From positions 124,001 through 188,000 of the forward strand of contig CAYVHO010000001.1 in assembly GCA_964451325.1 (NCBI GenBank): 64,000 bases of DNA, written 5' to 3'. Position numbers and translations under genes: made by a program. A model generated the notes under the pieces. That model did no database searches. It was not told where the DNA came from and was given only the letters and a program-made list of their open reading frames with translations. This document shows, one piece after another, positions 34,309 to 43,038 of the stretch (the first letter of the stretch is position 1; each line of letters begins with the position of its first letter). The DNA is from JAADHI01 sp964451325 (lineage in GTDB: Bacteria; Nitrospirota; Nitrospiria; SBBL01; JAADHI01).

Positions 34309-36120
34309 TTGCAACCTACCGTTCCGCAAGATAATATTCGCAATTTTTCAATCATTGCCCATATCGACCACGGAAAATCGACTTTGGCAGACCGTTTGTT
34401 AGAGTATTCGGGTGCTGTGACTTCCAGAGAGTCCAAGGATCAACTACTTGATGACATGGAGCTTGAGCGAGAGCGTGGTATTACGATTAAGGCGCGTTCT
34501 GTTCGCATTCCCTACCAGGCAGAAAATGGAAAAACCTATCTTTTTAATTTGATTGACACCCCCGGTCATGTCGATTTTTCCTATGAAGTTTCACGCAGTC
34601 TTGCGGCCTGTGATGGGGCCCTGCTTGTTGTTGATGCGGCTCAGGGGGTCGAGGCCCAGACGATTGCAAATGCTTACCTTGCGATTGAAGCTGAACTGGA
34701 AATAATCCCCATTATCAATAAAATAGACCTTCCCAGTGCAGATGTGGAAGGTGTGCGGTCTCAGATTGAAGAAATTCTAGGCCTTGATGCCTCCCAGGCT
34801 ATTGCTGCGAGTGCAAAACAGGGGATTGGAATCAAGGAGATCCTGGAGGCTGCTGTCACATATGTTCCGCCCCCAAAGGGTGCGTTAGATGTGCCCTTGC
34901 AAGCTTTGATTATTGATTCCTGGTTTGACAACTATCAAGGGGCCGTTATTCTTGTAAAAATTGAAAATGGTTCTGTTCGAAAAGGGACACAGATTCGTTT
35001 CATGTCGACAGAGGCGGAGCACGAAGTTTTGTCCTTAGGTGTTTTTACGCCCAAGGCCGAAGGGGTGGATCAGCTTTCTGTCGGGGAAGTGGGTTATATC
35101 GTCGCAGGGGTCCGTGATGTTGCCGAGACTAAAATTGGTGATACGGTCACGGAAAAATCGCGGCCTGCTTCAGTGGCAATTGAAGGGTATCAAGAAGTGA
35201 AGCCCATGGTTTTTTGCGGTCTTTACACCATTGATACCGACCGTTTTGAAGATTTGCGCGATGCGCTGAAAAAGCTGAGTTTGAATGATTCTTCCTTTCA
35301 GTTTGAGCCGGAAACTTCGCTGGCATTAGGTTTTGGTTTTCGTTGCGGGTTTTTAGGGCTTTTGCATATGGAGATTATTAAAGAGCGACTCGAAAGAGAA
35401 TATCGTTTGTCTCTTATTGGCACTGCCCCGACTGTTATTTATCGGATCACGACAAATAAAGGACAGGTTTTAAAGATTGACAATCCGGCCCAGTTGCCCC
35501 CTGTCGGAGAGATTGCGGGTTTTGAAGAACCCTATATTAAGGGGGTTATCATTACCCGAGGTGACTTTTTGGGGGCCATCTTAAAGCTGTGTCAGGATCG
35601 ACGCGGCCGACAAGAGGATTTGAAGTACCTTGACGCTGACCGTGTCATTGTCACTTATATTCTCCCGCTCAACGAAGTCGTCATGGATTTTTATGATCGC
35701 CTCAAGTCTATCTCGAAGGGGTATGCGTCTTTTGATTACGAGCTGAACGGATATCAGGAAGCGGATTTGGTGAAAGTCGACCTGATGTTAAATGGCGAGG
35801 CTGTTGATGCACTTTCTTTTATTAGTGATCGCAAAAAATCGCATTTTAGGGGGCGTCAGTTGGCCGAAAAAATGAAAGAGATGATTCCAAAACAGATGTT
35901 CGAGGTTGCGATTCAGGCTGCGATTGGTGCAAAAATTATTGCAAGAGAAACAGTGAGTGCCTTAAAAAAGAATGTGACGGCAAAGTGTTATGGCGGTGAC
36001 ATTACGCGGAAAAAGAAGCTTTGGGCCAAACAAAAAGAAGGCAAAAAACGCATGAAGTCTGTGGGGCGGGTTGAAATCCCACAAGAAGCATTTTTAGCTG
36101 TTTTGAAAATTCAGGAATGA
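34309..36120 (+). CDS. lepA: Elongation factor 4 (LepA)
   Basis: LepA is the ribosome-dependent translational GTPase EF4. The 603-residue length is exactly that of the family. The G1 motif AHIDHGKSTL is at about residues 18-27, G3 DTPGH, G4 NKID and G5 SAK follow, and the LepA-specific C-terminal domain ends with ARETVSALKKNVTAKCYGGD and KKLWAKQKEGKKRMK. Translation starts at TTG 34309 with AAGGA about five bases upstream; no ATG gives a full N-terminus. The stop is one base from the lepB start, an ancient and common pairing. Confidence 0.98.
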   Translation: MQPTVPQDNIRNFSIIAHIDHGKSTLADRLLEYSGAVTSRESKDQLLDDMELERERGITIKARSVRIPYQAENGKTYLFNLIDTPGHVDFSYEVSRSLAACDGALLVVDAAQGVEAQTIANAYLAIEAELEIIPIINKIDLPSADVEGVRSQIEEILGLDASQAIAASAKQGIGIKEILEAAVTYVPPPKGALDVPLQALIIDSWFDNYQGAVILVKIENGSVRKGTQIRFMSTEAEHEVLSLGVFTPKAEGVDQLSVGEVGYIVAGVRDVAETKIGDTVTEKSRPASVAIEGYQEVKPMVFCGLYTIDTDRFEDLRDALKKLSLNDSSFQFEPETSLALGFGFRCGFLGLLHMEIIKERLEREYRLSLIGTAPTVIYRITTNKGQVLKIDNPAQLPPVGEIAGFEEPYIKGVIITRGDFLGAILKLCQDRRGRQEDLKYLDADRVIVTYILPLNEVVMDFYDRLKSISKGYASFDYELNGYQEADLVKVDLMLNGEAVDALSFISDRKKSHFRGRQLAEKMKEMIPKQMFEVAIQAAIGAKIIARETVSALKKNVTAKCYGGDITRKKKLWAKQKEGKKRMKSVGRVEIPQEAFLAVLKIQE

Positions 36121-36121
36121 C

Positions 36122-36769
36122 ATGAGCGCCTCATCTCTTCAAAAAAGATGGAAGACAATACGGGAATATCTGGACACCCTCGTCATTGCGATCATCTTGG
36201 CGCTTGTGATTCGTACTTTTGTGGTGCAAGCCTTTAAAATCCCTTCTGGTTCGATGATTCCCACCTTACTGATTGGCGATCATATTCTCGTCAATAAATT
36301 TATCTACGGTGTGAAATTGCCCTTTACCGATATTGTTGTCATCCCCATTACAGTGCCTGAGCGTGGAGATGTCATCGTTTTTCGGTTTCCGAAGGATGAA
36401 TCCAAAGACTTTATTAAACGGGTTGTGGGCGTTCCTGGAGATAAGGTTGAAGTTAGAGACAAGGTGCTGTATGTGAATGGCATCGAGCAAAACGAGTCTT
36501 TTACCAATGATGATGTGAATGCCTTGTCTTCTCAGCTGATGATGGGTCGTGATAACTTCGGCCCCGTGAATGTGCCAGAAAATAGCTATTTTGTGATGGG
36601 AGACAATCGAGACCATAGCCTTGATTCACGTTTTTGGGGCTTTGTTGATTTTAAAAACATAAAAGGCGAGGCCTTTTTAATTTATTGGTCTTGGGATAAA
36701 AAAAGCAAGGCCGTGGAATGGCTCGGAGGTTGGAGTCGCTGGGGACGCATCGGAAAAGTGATTCGTTAG
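36122..36769 (+). CDS. lepB: Signal peptidase I
   Basis: This inner-membrane serine/lysine protease removes signal peptides from exported proteins. The 215 residues include one N-terminal membrane segment (about 18-36), the catalytic serine in PSGSMIPTL (S44), box C RGDVIVFRFP, box D with the general-base lysine in DFIKRVVGVPGD (K99), and box E MGDNRDHSLDSRFWGFV. It is directly coupled to lepA, with a one-base gap. Confidence 0.97.
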   Translation: MSASSLQKRWKTIREYLDTLVIAIILALVIRTFVVQAFKIPSGSMIPTLLIGDHILVNKFIYGVKLPFTDIVVIPITVPERGDVIVFRFPKDESKDFIKRVVGVPGDKVEVRDKVLYVNGIEQNESFTNDDVNALSSQLMMGRDNFGPVNVPENSYFVMGDNRDHSLDSRFWGFVDFKNIKGEAFLIYWSWDKKSKAVEWLGGWSRWGRIGKVIR

Positions 36770-36827
36770 GGCGTATCAACATTCAAGTGGGAGAGTACAC
36801 TTTCTAGGGATTTTTTGTTCTGGCAAG

Positions 36828-37826
36828 GTGCTTGTTGTGCAAGAGAGAAAAACACAATTTAAAACGCTTTTAAATCAGTTCTCTGGAAAAAAAATCCTTG
36901 TGCTTGGAGATTTGATGGTGGATCACTATATCTGGGGCACAGTCAAACGGATTTCGCCGGAAGCCCCGGTGCCTGTCGTGAATGTGAATTCTGAATCTGT
37001 GCGTTTGGGTGGCGCAGGAAATGTCGTCAACAACATCCTCGGTCTGGGAGGACAGGTATCATTTTGTAGTGTGATTGGTGAAGATGATGCGGGTCAATGG
37101 ATTCGCGACCGTGTGGCGAGCAAAGGCATTGATCTGGGCGGGATTGTGGTCGAAGAAAATCGTCCCACGACCAAAAAGACACGTATTATCGCCCATCAGC
37201 AACAGGTGGTGAGATTTGATCACGAAGATCATAAGCCCTTTCTTCCAAAAACAAACCGACGATTGATCAACACTGCGCTTGATGCGCTTTCTCAGGTGGA
37301 TTGTTTGGCCATCTCCGACTATTCAAAAGGGGTGATTAGCAAAGCGCTTCTCAGGAAAATTTTACCTGCTGCGATTAAGCGCGGGATTCCCATCGTTGTT
37401 GATCCGAAAGTGAGCCATTTTCCATATTATAAAAAAGTGACCTTGGTCACGCCGAATAATTTGGAGGCTTCTCAGGCTTCAGGGATTGAAATTGATCATG
37501 AGGACGCCTTATTGAAAGCGGGGAAGGTTTTGCTTAAAAAACTGGGTAGCGAAGCAGTGCTCATTACGCGTGGAGAGCATGGCATGAGCCTCTTTGAAAA
37601 ATCAGGGACATTGACTCATATTCCAACGGAGGCAAAACAGGTCTTTGATGTGACGGGTGCCGGAGATACGGTCTTAAGTACCCTGGCCTTGGCCTTAGCT
37701 GCGGGCGCAAGCCTTCCGAAGGCTGCAAAGCTTGCGAATGTGGCCGCAGGTATTGTTGTGGGCATCGTCGGGACGGCTTCTATAGAAAGAGAAATGTTGC
37801 AAAAGGTTTTGTCTTCCCAAAATTAA
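36828..37826 (+). CDS. rfaE1: D-glycero-beta-D-manno-heptose-7-phosphate kinase (HldE kinase domain, RfaE1)
   Basis: This PfkB-family kinase phosphorylates heptose-7-phosphate for lipopolysaccharide inner-core synthesis. The 332-residue protein has KILVLGDLMVDHYIWGTVKRISPEAPVPVV, GGAGNVVNN, the DYSKGV motif and the PfkB signature DVTGAGDTVLS. Only the kinase domain is present; the nucleotidyltransferase domain fused to it in E. coli HldE is absent and must be encoded elsewhere. The start is GTG at 36828, or a GTG three codons on (36837) with better ribosome-site spacing. Confidence 0.93.
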   Translation: MLVVQERKTQFKTLLNQFSGKKILVLGDLMVDHYIWGTVKRISPEAPVPVVNVNSESVRLGGAGNVVNNILGLGGQVSFCSVIGEDDAGQWIRDRVASKGIDLGGIVVEENRPTTKKTRIIAHQQQVVRFDHEDHKPFLPKTNRRLINTALDALSQVDCLAISDYSKGVISKALLRKILPAAIKRGIPIVVDPKVSHFPYYKKVTLVTPNNLEASQASGIEIDHEDALLKAGKVLLKKLGSEAVLITRGEHGMSLFEKSGTLTHIPTEAKQVFDVTGAGDTVLSTLALALAAGASLPKAAKLANVAAGIVVGIVGTASIEREMLQKVLSSQN

Positions 37827-37870
37827 GGTGATCCTATAAATGGAGCCTTCTCTTCGCGAAAAATTTGACA

Positions 37871-38383
37871 ATGTCCCTCGAACTGATTAACCGAGATTTT
37901 CTTGAAGGCAATGACTGTTTCGGCTGTGGGCATGTGAATGAACATGGTCTGAAGATCGCTGTGTTTCGAGATGCTGAGGACGACACGCGTTTGTTGGGGC
38001 GACTGGATACCAAGACGCATATGACGGGTTTTCCGGGCATGATCCATGGTGGCGTGATCTACACGGCCCTGGACTGTCTTTCTTCCTGGGTGCCAACGAT
38101 TCTTTTGTCTGAGATGCACGCAGCATGGGTGTTGCAGTCCGCAAATATTAAATATCTGAGACCTGCGCTGGGCACAGAATCAATCGTCCTTTCTGCAAGG
38201 ATTGAAACATCCGTTCCTGCATGGCAGGCTGTTTCTGTGCAGGCTGAAGCGCGCAATGCGGCAGGAAAATTGCTGGTCTCTGGACGTTTTAAAATGCTCC
38301 CTTTATCTGTAGAGCGCTTTAAAAGCGTCGCAGGTTTAGACAAAATTCCATCTAACTGGCAGCGTCTTTTGGACGACAGCTAA
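37871..38383 (+). CDS. PaaI-family hotdog thioesterase
   Basis: This is a 170-residue single hotdog-fold protein of the PaaI/4HBT thioesterase group, expected to hydrolyse acyl-CoA esters; the physiological substrate is unknown. It has the CFGCGHVNEHGLKI motif near the N-terminus (common in this subfamily), the active-site region GMIHGGVIYTALDCL (about 58-72) on the hotdog helix, and ANIKYLRPALG with the following beta strands. I prefer the ATG at 37871 over a TTG two codons earlier. The ribosome site is poor. It starts 45 bases after the heptose kinase and precedes the membrane protein gene by 14 bases. Confidence 0.87.
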   Translation: MSLELINRDFLEGNDCFGCGHVNEHGLKIAVFRDAEDDTRLLGRLDTKTHMTGFPGMIHGGVIYTALDCLSSWVPTILLSEMHAAWVLQSANIKYLRPALGTESIVLSARIETSVPAWQAVSVQAEARNAAGKLLVSGRFKMLPLSVERFKSVAGLDKIPSNWQRLLDDS

Positions 38384-38397
38384 ACTCAAGTTAGTTT

Positions 38398-39312
38398 ATG
38401 CCAAACACACTTGCGCATTTAGGATTGAGTGGCTTGGTCACACGAAGGCTGTGTCGGGATGCGGATCTTCGATGGGTCTATCTTGGCGCAATTATCCCGG
38501 ATCTGCCTTGGATCTTACAGCGTATTCTTCGTATTTTTCTTCCGAGTCTTAATGTATTAGATCTGAGACTTTATGTTGTTGTGCAAGCGACGCTTTTCTT
38601 TTCTCTCATTTTGAGTGCTGCGCTTGCGTGTCTTTCTCCCCTTCCTCGAAAGACATTTTTTATTTTAAGTTTCGGTTCTTTTTTTCATCTTATTTTAGAT
38701 GCATTTCAAATTAAGTGGGCCAATGGGGTTCACCTTTTTGTGCCTTTTGATTGGAGTTTGTTTCAGTTTGCATGGGTATGGCCTGAAAGTCTTTCAACTT
38801 ATGGCGTGACACTTTTGGGTTTGATTTATGTGGGCATGACCTGGTGGAAGACAACATTAAAACCCTTTCCCATTTCCCTGACGGGCTGGAAACCGCTTTT
38901 TGTTGCTCTTTTATGTGTAGGACTTTATTTATTGTTGCCTCTTTTTTTGATGGGAGCCGCTGAGGCAAAAGACAATCATTTTGTTCAAACACTTCGCAAC
39001 CTTGAAAGCCGGAAAGGCAAGGTCATTGAATTTGACCGAGCTTTTTATCGTCATGGGTCTCCCGAAGGCACACTGCAAATTTTTACAGGGGAATTATTTC
39101 AGGTCGTGGGGCTGAAATTGAATCATTCTTCAAGTATTTCCGTGCGTGGTGTTTTCCTTGATTCGCAGACGGTTGAGGTGTGGGCCTATGAACTTCATTC
39201 GGGGTTTTTTCGTGATAATGCCACTTATTTGGGCTTGTTGCTGATTTTGCTGCTTTGGACTTGGGGTTTGTTCAAGCCCTGGTGGGCGCTTCGAAGATCC
39301 GTGAGGAAATGA
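38398..39312 (+). CDS. DUF4184/YdjM-like integral membrane protein (putative metal-dependent hydrolase)
   Basis: This 304-residue multi-pass protein resembles the YdjM/DUF4184 group of membrane-embedded putative hydrolases. The N-terminus MPNTLAHLGLSG has the early histidine, GAIIPDLPW supplies an aspartate, and SFFHLILDAFQ a His...Asp pair; together these could form a metal site in the membrane. About five to seven membrane segments are visible, with a soluble loop (about 190-275) before the last helix. The start has no strong ribosome site but follows the thioesterase stop by only 14 bases. Function unproven. Confidence 0.72.
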   Translation: MPNTLAHLGLSGLVTRRLCRDADLRWVYLGAIIPDLPWILQRILRIFLPSLNVLDLRLYVVVQATLFFSLILSAALACLSPLPRKTFFILSFGSFFHLILDAFQIKWANGVHLFVPFDWSLFQFAWVWPESLSTYGVTLLGLIYVGMTWWKTTLKPFPISLTGWKPLFVALLCVGLYLLLPLFLMGAAEAKDNHFVQTLRNLESRKGKVIEFDRAFYRHGSPEGTLQIFTGELFQVVGLKLNHSSSISVRGVFLDSQTVEVWAYELHSGFFRDNATYLGLLLILLLWTWGLFKPWWALRRSVRK

Positions 39313-39328
39313 TTTAATGAAGTGCTCA

Positions 39329-40825
39329 TTAAGTTTGGCTTGTATTTTTCCAGGGACTTCGGCTAAAAAAAAGGGCGATCAATATCGTGACGACCAGCCA
39401 ATTGATGCCAATAAAAATGAGGGAGGCTAAGGGGTAACCTTCGTAAGGTTTTTGAAATTCATTGAACAAGTTTGTTCCCGTGATGATGATAAGGATGAGC
39501 GGTACGAAATACCGGATAAGGAATGACCACCAAAGGCCAATCTTGAAATCGGAAACGGTATTGATATGTTCGCGTAAGCGCTCGAGCGGAAAGAACCAAG
39601 AGACGAGTACGGCTTCCAATATACCCACGATGATGAGTCCAAAATGGGTAATGAAGTGATCGACAATATCCAGCCAGAAGAGTCCCCCATTTGTTGTGAA
39701 AATAACACTGCCGCCCAGACCCAAGACTGAAATACAGGTGACGATGCGTTTTCTATCCCAGGGAAACTTATCGACGGCGGCGGAAGAAAAGGCCTCAATA
39801 ATGGAAACGGAAGACGAAAGGCCTGCAACAACGAGGGATGTGAAAAACAGCACGCCAAAAATTGCGCCACCGGGCAGAAGGCTTAAGGCCGTGGGGTAGG
39901 CGACAAAAGCAAGACCGATGCTTTGTGTCACTACTTCGTTAATGGGTTTTTGCATCTCGACGGACATATATCCTAGAATCGAAAAAACGGCGATTCCAGA
40001 GAAAACTGAAAAACCACAGTTGAGCAAGGCGGTAATAAATGCGTTGCGACTGAGATTCGCTCGTTTGGGCAGGTAGCTGGCATAAGCAATCATAATGCCG
40101 AAGCCCAGACTCAAGCTAAAAAAAATCTGGGTGAAGGCATCAATCCAGACCTTGGGTTTTGTCAGTACGCTAAAATCAGGCTTGAGGTAGGCCTTCAGTC
40201 CGATTTCTGCGCCTTCCAGGGTGATGCTCCAAAAAACCAGGATACAGGTCAACAAAAAAAGGATGGGCATGAAAATTTTATTCGCAAGTTCAATGCCACC
40301 TTGGATACCACGATGTACGATGGCCCAGTTAAGAAGCCAAATCACAATCAGTCCCAAAAAAATTGGGGTTTGAACGCTCCCGATTTCACCCGGTCCTTCT
40401 GATATGTTGAGAAATTCCTTAAAGAAGTAGTTCCCTGGATCATCGCCCCAGGCCAAAGTAAATGAGAGTAAGAGGTAGTTGAGACACCAGGAAATAATGA
40501 CGGAGTAGTAGAGCACGATGCCAAACATGACAAAGGTGACTGACCACCAGCCAAGCCATTCAAATCGTCGATTTAGTTTTGAAAATGCCAAAGGTGCACT
40601 GGCAACAAACTTGTGTCCCAAGCAAAATTCCAAAATCATCAAGGGAATCCCGACGGTGAAGAGGGCGATGAAATAGGGGATTAAAAAGGCACCGCCTCCA
40701 TTTTCATAGGTCATGTATGAAAAACGCCAGATATTGCCCAGGCCGACGGCTGAGCCGACGGCGGCGAAGATAAAACCCACTTGGCTTTTCCAGGTTTCAC
40801 GTGGATGTGTGCGATTTTGTGCCAT
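39329..40825 (-). CDS. Sodium-dependent transporter, neurotransmitter:sodium symporter family
   Basis: This 498-residue inner-membrane protein belongs to the NSS (SNF/LeuT) family. It opens with the family signature VGFIFAAVGSAVGLGNIWRF on helix 1, including the unwound segment that binds sodium and substrate, followed by GGGAFLIPYF on helix 2 and about 11-12 membrane segments in all. Members import amino acids or related solutes with sodium; the substrate cannot be told. It is convergent with the DUF4184-like gene (16-base gap). AGGAT precedes the ATG. Confidence 0.93.
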   Translation of the reverse strand: MAQNRTHPRETWKSQVGFIFAAVGSAVGLGNIWRFSYMTYENGGGAFLIPYFIALFTVGIPLMILEFCLGHKFVASAPLAFSKLNRRFEWLGWWSVTFVMFGIVLYYSVIISWCLNYLLLSFTLAWGDDPGNYFFKEFLNISEGPGEIGSVQTPIFLGLIVIWLLNWAIVHRGIQGGIELANKIFMPILFLLTCILVFWSITLEGAEIGLKAYLKPDFSVLTKPKVWIDAFTQIFFSLSLGFGIMIAYASYLPKRANLSRNAFITALLNCGFSVFSGIAVFSILGYMSVEMQKPINEVVTQSIGLAFVAYPTALSLLPGGAIFGVLFFTSLVVAGLSSSVSIIEAFSSAAVDKFPWDRKRIVTCISVLGLGGSVIFTTNGGLFWLDIVDHFITHFGLIIVGILEAVLVSWFFPLERLREHINTVSDFKIGLWWSFLIRYFVPLILIIITGTNLFNEFQKPYEGYPLASLIFIGINWLVVTILIALFFSRSPWKNTSQT

Positions 40826-40947
40826 TCAAAAAAATCCTATCATGCCTTGCCTGGTTTAAGACCGCTTGTTTCTTTAAGAGTCCTATCTCAATTTTATCTT
40901 TTGCGTGAGTGATTTTCTTGGAAATAAGGTAAAAGTGTGTATTTTGG

Positions 40948-40992
40948 CAAAAAAAAAGAGAGCCCTCACTTGCGAGGGCTCTCTTTTTTTTC
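40948..40992. terminator. Rho-independent terminator after the secreted-protein gene
   Basis: GAGAGCCCTC and GAGGGCTCTC form a perfect ten-base stem around ACTTGC, with long A and T runs on either side. It ends the minus-strand gene at 41001 and, being symmetric, also blocks readthrough from the other side. Confidence 0.92.
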
Positions 40993-41000
40993 GGAGCTTA

Positions 41001-41696
41001 TTATGGCCTGGTGACTCGATCAATTGGGGGTGGATTGATATTGAGGTTCACCTGTTTTGTTACATCTGCTACTGGATTGGGTTCTGTATCCAGCTTTTCT
41101 TGTATGGCTGCAAAGAGATCTTCTATCGAGTAACCTGCATTTTCTTTTGCGGGGTCTCCCTTGTCCCATTTTCTTGTGGCATCGTTATGGATAAGAAATT
41201 TACGTTTAATGCCAACCTTGACCTTTTTGACGGTCGGGATGGGAGCCGGTTCGGCTTCTGCTACGACGGTGCCATCTGCAGGTGTGCTTTCTGCCGGGGC
41301 TGTATCGGGTGTCGCTGCTGGGGCTGCATCCGTTGCAGGTACTTCGGCAGTCTCCTTTTCAGTTTTGGCCTGAGGGACTTCGACCTCAATTTCCTTGACC
41401 TTAATTTTGTAGGAATCTCTATAGTGTTTTTCAATAACAGGTTTTGCAGACCAGATCTTAAAATAACGCCATTCCGGCGTTTTAATCCGCCCCTTTTCTT
41501 TTTTGAACTTCATCTTTTTGTGAGGATGCGTGGCGAAACCTTTTTCAGTGAGGACGGCAATTGCTGCGTCAAAGACACGACTGTACTCCTCTGTAAAAAG
41601 CCGCTCATGTTTTTTGAGCTCTGCTGAAAAAACAGGTGTGTTTGCAGTGAAAATAACTGAAACCAACAATAGAGACGCAAAAATTTTTCTTGTCAT
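41001..41696 (-). CDS. Exported protein of unknown function with proline/alanine-rich insert
   Basis: The product (231 residues from ATG 41696) has a cleavable signal peptide (VSVIFTANTPVFSA). A charged domain (about 25-110: EEYSRVFDAAIAVLTEKGF, then KEKGRIKTPEWRYFKIW) resembles in outline the BamC/lipoprotein helix-grip modules in which an N-terminal helix is followed by strand GxIxT; this is only a suggestion. A low-complexity A/P/E/T stretch (about 112-150) separates it from a C-terminal part. GGAGGAG lies before this ATG. A longer frame to 41759 would overlap the promoter -35, so it is rejected. It has its own promoter and terminator. Confidence 0.72.
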   Translation of the reverse strand: MTRKIFASLLLVSVIFTANTPVFSAELKKHERLFTEEYSRVFDAAIAVLTEKGFATHPHKKMKFKKEKGRIKTPEWRYFKIWSAKPVIEKHYRDSYKIKVKEIEVEVPQAKTEKETAEVPATDAAPAATPDTAPAESTPADGTVVAEAEPAPIPTVKKVKVGIKRKFLIHNDATRKWDKGDPAKENAGYSIEDLFAAIQEKLDTEPNPVADVTKQVNLNINPPPIDRVTRP

Positions 41697-41730
41697 TATC
41701 TCCTCCGAGGGTCGTGAAACGATAGGGCTA

Positions 41731-41759
41731 TTTCTAAATGGTTTTGCAATTTCTGTCAA
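41731..41759 (-). promoter_or_regulatory. Promoter of the secreted-protein gene (minus strand)
   Basis: On the minus strand TTGACA (41754-41759) and TAGAAA (41731-41736) are separated by 17 bases, about 35 bases upstream of the ATG at 41696. Confidence 0.7.
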
Positions 41760-41764
41760 GAAAA

Positions 41765-41792
41765 ATCGCTTGTAGTTTAATGTGAAAGCGAT
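41765..41792. promoter_or_regulatory. Inverted repeat between divergent genes (possible operator)
   Basis: ATCGCTT and AAGCGAT are perfect seven-base inverted arms 14 bases apart, lying just upstream of the minus-strand -35 and before lptC. Placement suits a regulator acting on one or both divergent units; no regulator gene is adjacent. Confidence 0.35.
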
Positions 41793-41816
41793 AATTTAAG
41801 CAGTCCTTGATCCCAG

Positions 41817-42431
41817 ATGATTTTCGATGCTTTACTCATTCTGCCCATTATGATATTTTTACATATGTTCTTTTATCAAGGGTATGCAAAATTTGTACTA
41901 TCTTTTTTTGTTCTGGGTTTTTCATTTTTTCTGGTCTATTCACTCTTTTCTGGTCTGAAAAAAAAAGTGTTTGAAGATTTGGGTGTTGATGATGCGCAGA
42001 ACGCTGAGGTCAATATCCAAAATTTATCCTTTGTGCAAACGGAGGCTGGGCTTGTTTCTTGGTCTCTTGATGCAAAGGGGGCAGCCCTAACAGAAAAAGG
42101 GCGAAAGGGCCTCTTAAGAGATGTTTCGGTGAGCATCCCTTATGGCGATCAGCAGACCTTGTTTTTGAAAGGGGATGAAGGCGCTGTCGACACGGAGAAA
42201 AAGGCGTTTTCCCTTTGGAAAAATACAGGGCTGATGTCTGTTGATTTAGAAAATGGTTACACGCTTCGTACACGTGGGATAGAGTGGCGTGCGTCTCAGC
42301 GGGAAATTGTTTCCCAGGGAGAGGCGACAATTGTGGGGTCTCAGATTGAAATAAATGGAAACTCGCTTCGTGTTTCTGTGGATAAACAGGAGATGGTTAT
42401 TATTGGTGATGTCAGGGCTGTGGTCCACTAA
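41817..42431 (+). CDS. lptC: LPS export periplasmic/inner-membrane protein LptC
   Basis: LptC links the LptBFG ABC transporter to periplasmic LptA. The 204-residue protein has an unusually hydrophobic N-terminus: two potential membrane stretches (about 3-20 and 24-47), where typical LptC has one. The periplasmic LptC/OstA-like domain (about 60-204) is rich in beta strands, with segments such as EVNIQNLSFVQTEAG and GEATIVGSQIEINGNSL. A later ATG (residue 11) could remove part of the first stretch. The assignment is supported by lptA and lptB directly downstream in the usual order. Confidence 0.85.
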   Translation: MIFDALLILPIMIFLHMFFYQGYAKFVLSFFVLGFSFFLVYSLFSGLKKKVFEDLGVDDAQNAEVNIQNLSFVQTEAGLVSWSLDAKGAALTEKGRKGLLRDVSVSIPYGDQQTLFLKGDEGAVDTEKKAFSLWKNTGLMSVDLENGYTLRTRGIEWRASQREIVSQGEATIVGSQIEINGNSLRVSVDKQEMVIIGDVRAVVH

Positions 42432-42972
42432 GAGAAATTCGTCCTTTTTTGTCGTTCTGTTTGTAATGTTCTGGTCCTTTGTGCTTGGAATGGGTCTATC
42501 GTTTGCGGAAACCGTTCTTCCAGAAAAACCGAATGTGCCGATTTCCATTCGTTCAGAAAAAATGACGCTGAAGAATCTGGAAAACAAAATCATTTTTGAG
42601 GGGAAGGTGCTGATCATACGAGAAGACATGAGGATAAATGCGGATCGTGCAGAGGTCCTGTTGTCTGAATCGAAGGGCGAGTCGGATTCCGTTTTGCAGG
42701 AGACCAGTGATGGCCGGGAGGTCAAGCAAATTACGACATCTGGCAACGTCTTAATTGTCCGTGGTGCCCAGAAAGCAAAGGCCGATAAAGGGGTTTACAA
42801 AAGAGGCAAGGCCGTTTTTATTTTAACAGGCAACCCGGAAGTCTGGGACAATGATTTTCATGTCAAGGGAGAGGTGATTACCTTTTATATTGATGAAGAG
42901 CGTACCTTGGTCTCAAAGAGCCAGGCAGTCATTTATAATGGAAAAGCGGGATTAAGTCGGAAAAAGAAGTAG
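42409..42972 (+). CDS. lptA: LPS transport periplasmic protein LptA (OstA-like)
   Basis: LptA forms the periplasmic bridge carrying lipopolysaccharide to the outer membrane. From ATG 42409 the protein has 187 residues: a signal peptide (about 1-33, ending near SFAE) and an OstA-type beta-jellyroll domain with IIFEGKVLIIREDMRINADRAE and TSGNVLIVRGAQKAKADKGVY. This is the typical xGxVxxxxxxxxxxAd repeat pattern. It overlaps lptC by 23 bases. A longer frame begins at 42355, but its extra residues would precede the signal peptide, so I reject it. Confidence 0.89.
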   Translation: MSGLWSTKRNSSFFVVLFVMFWSFVLGMGLSFAETVLPEKPNVPISIRSEKMTLKNLENKIIFEGKVLIIREDMRINADRAEVLLSESKGESDSVLQETSDGREVKQITTSGNVLIVRGAQKAKADKGVYKRGKAVFILTGNPEVWDNDFHVKGEVITFYIDEERTLVSKSQAVIYNGKAGLSRKKK

Positions 42973-43038
42973 ATTTTTAGCAAGTTCGCCTTTTGATCTT
43001 TTTGTGATGTGTTTCTCTCGTTACCTTATGGAGATGTG

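Noticed and set aside
40905..41627. 240-codon plus-strand open frame opposite the exported-protein gene
   Set aside because: Cys/Phe/Gly-rich product typical of an antisense frame; it runs through the terminator and against a gene with promoter, ribosome site and signal peptide.
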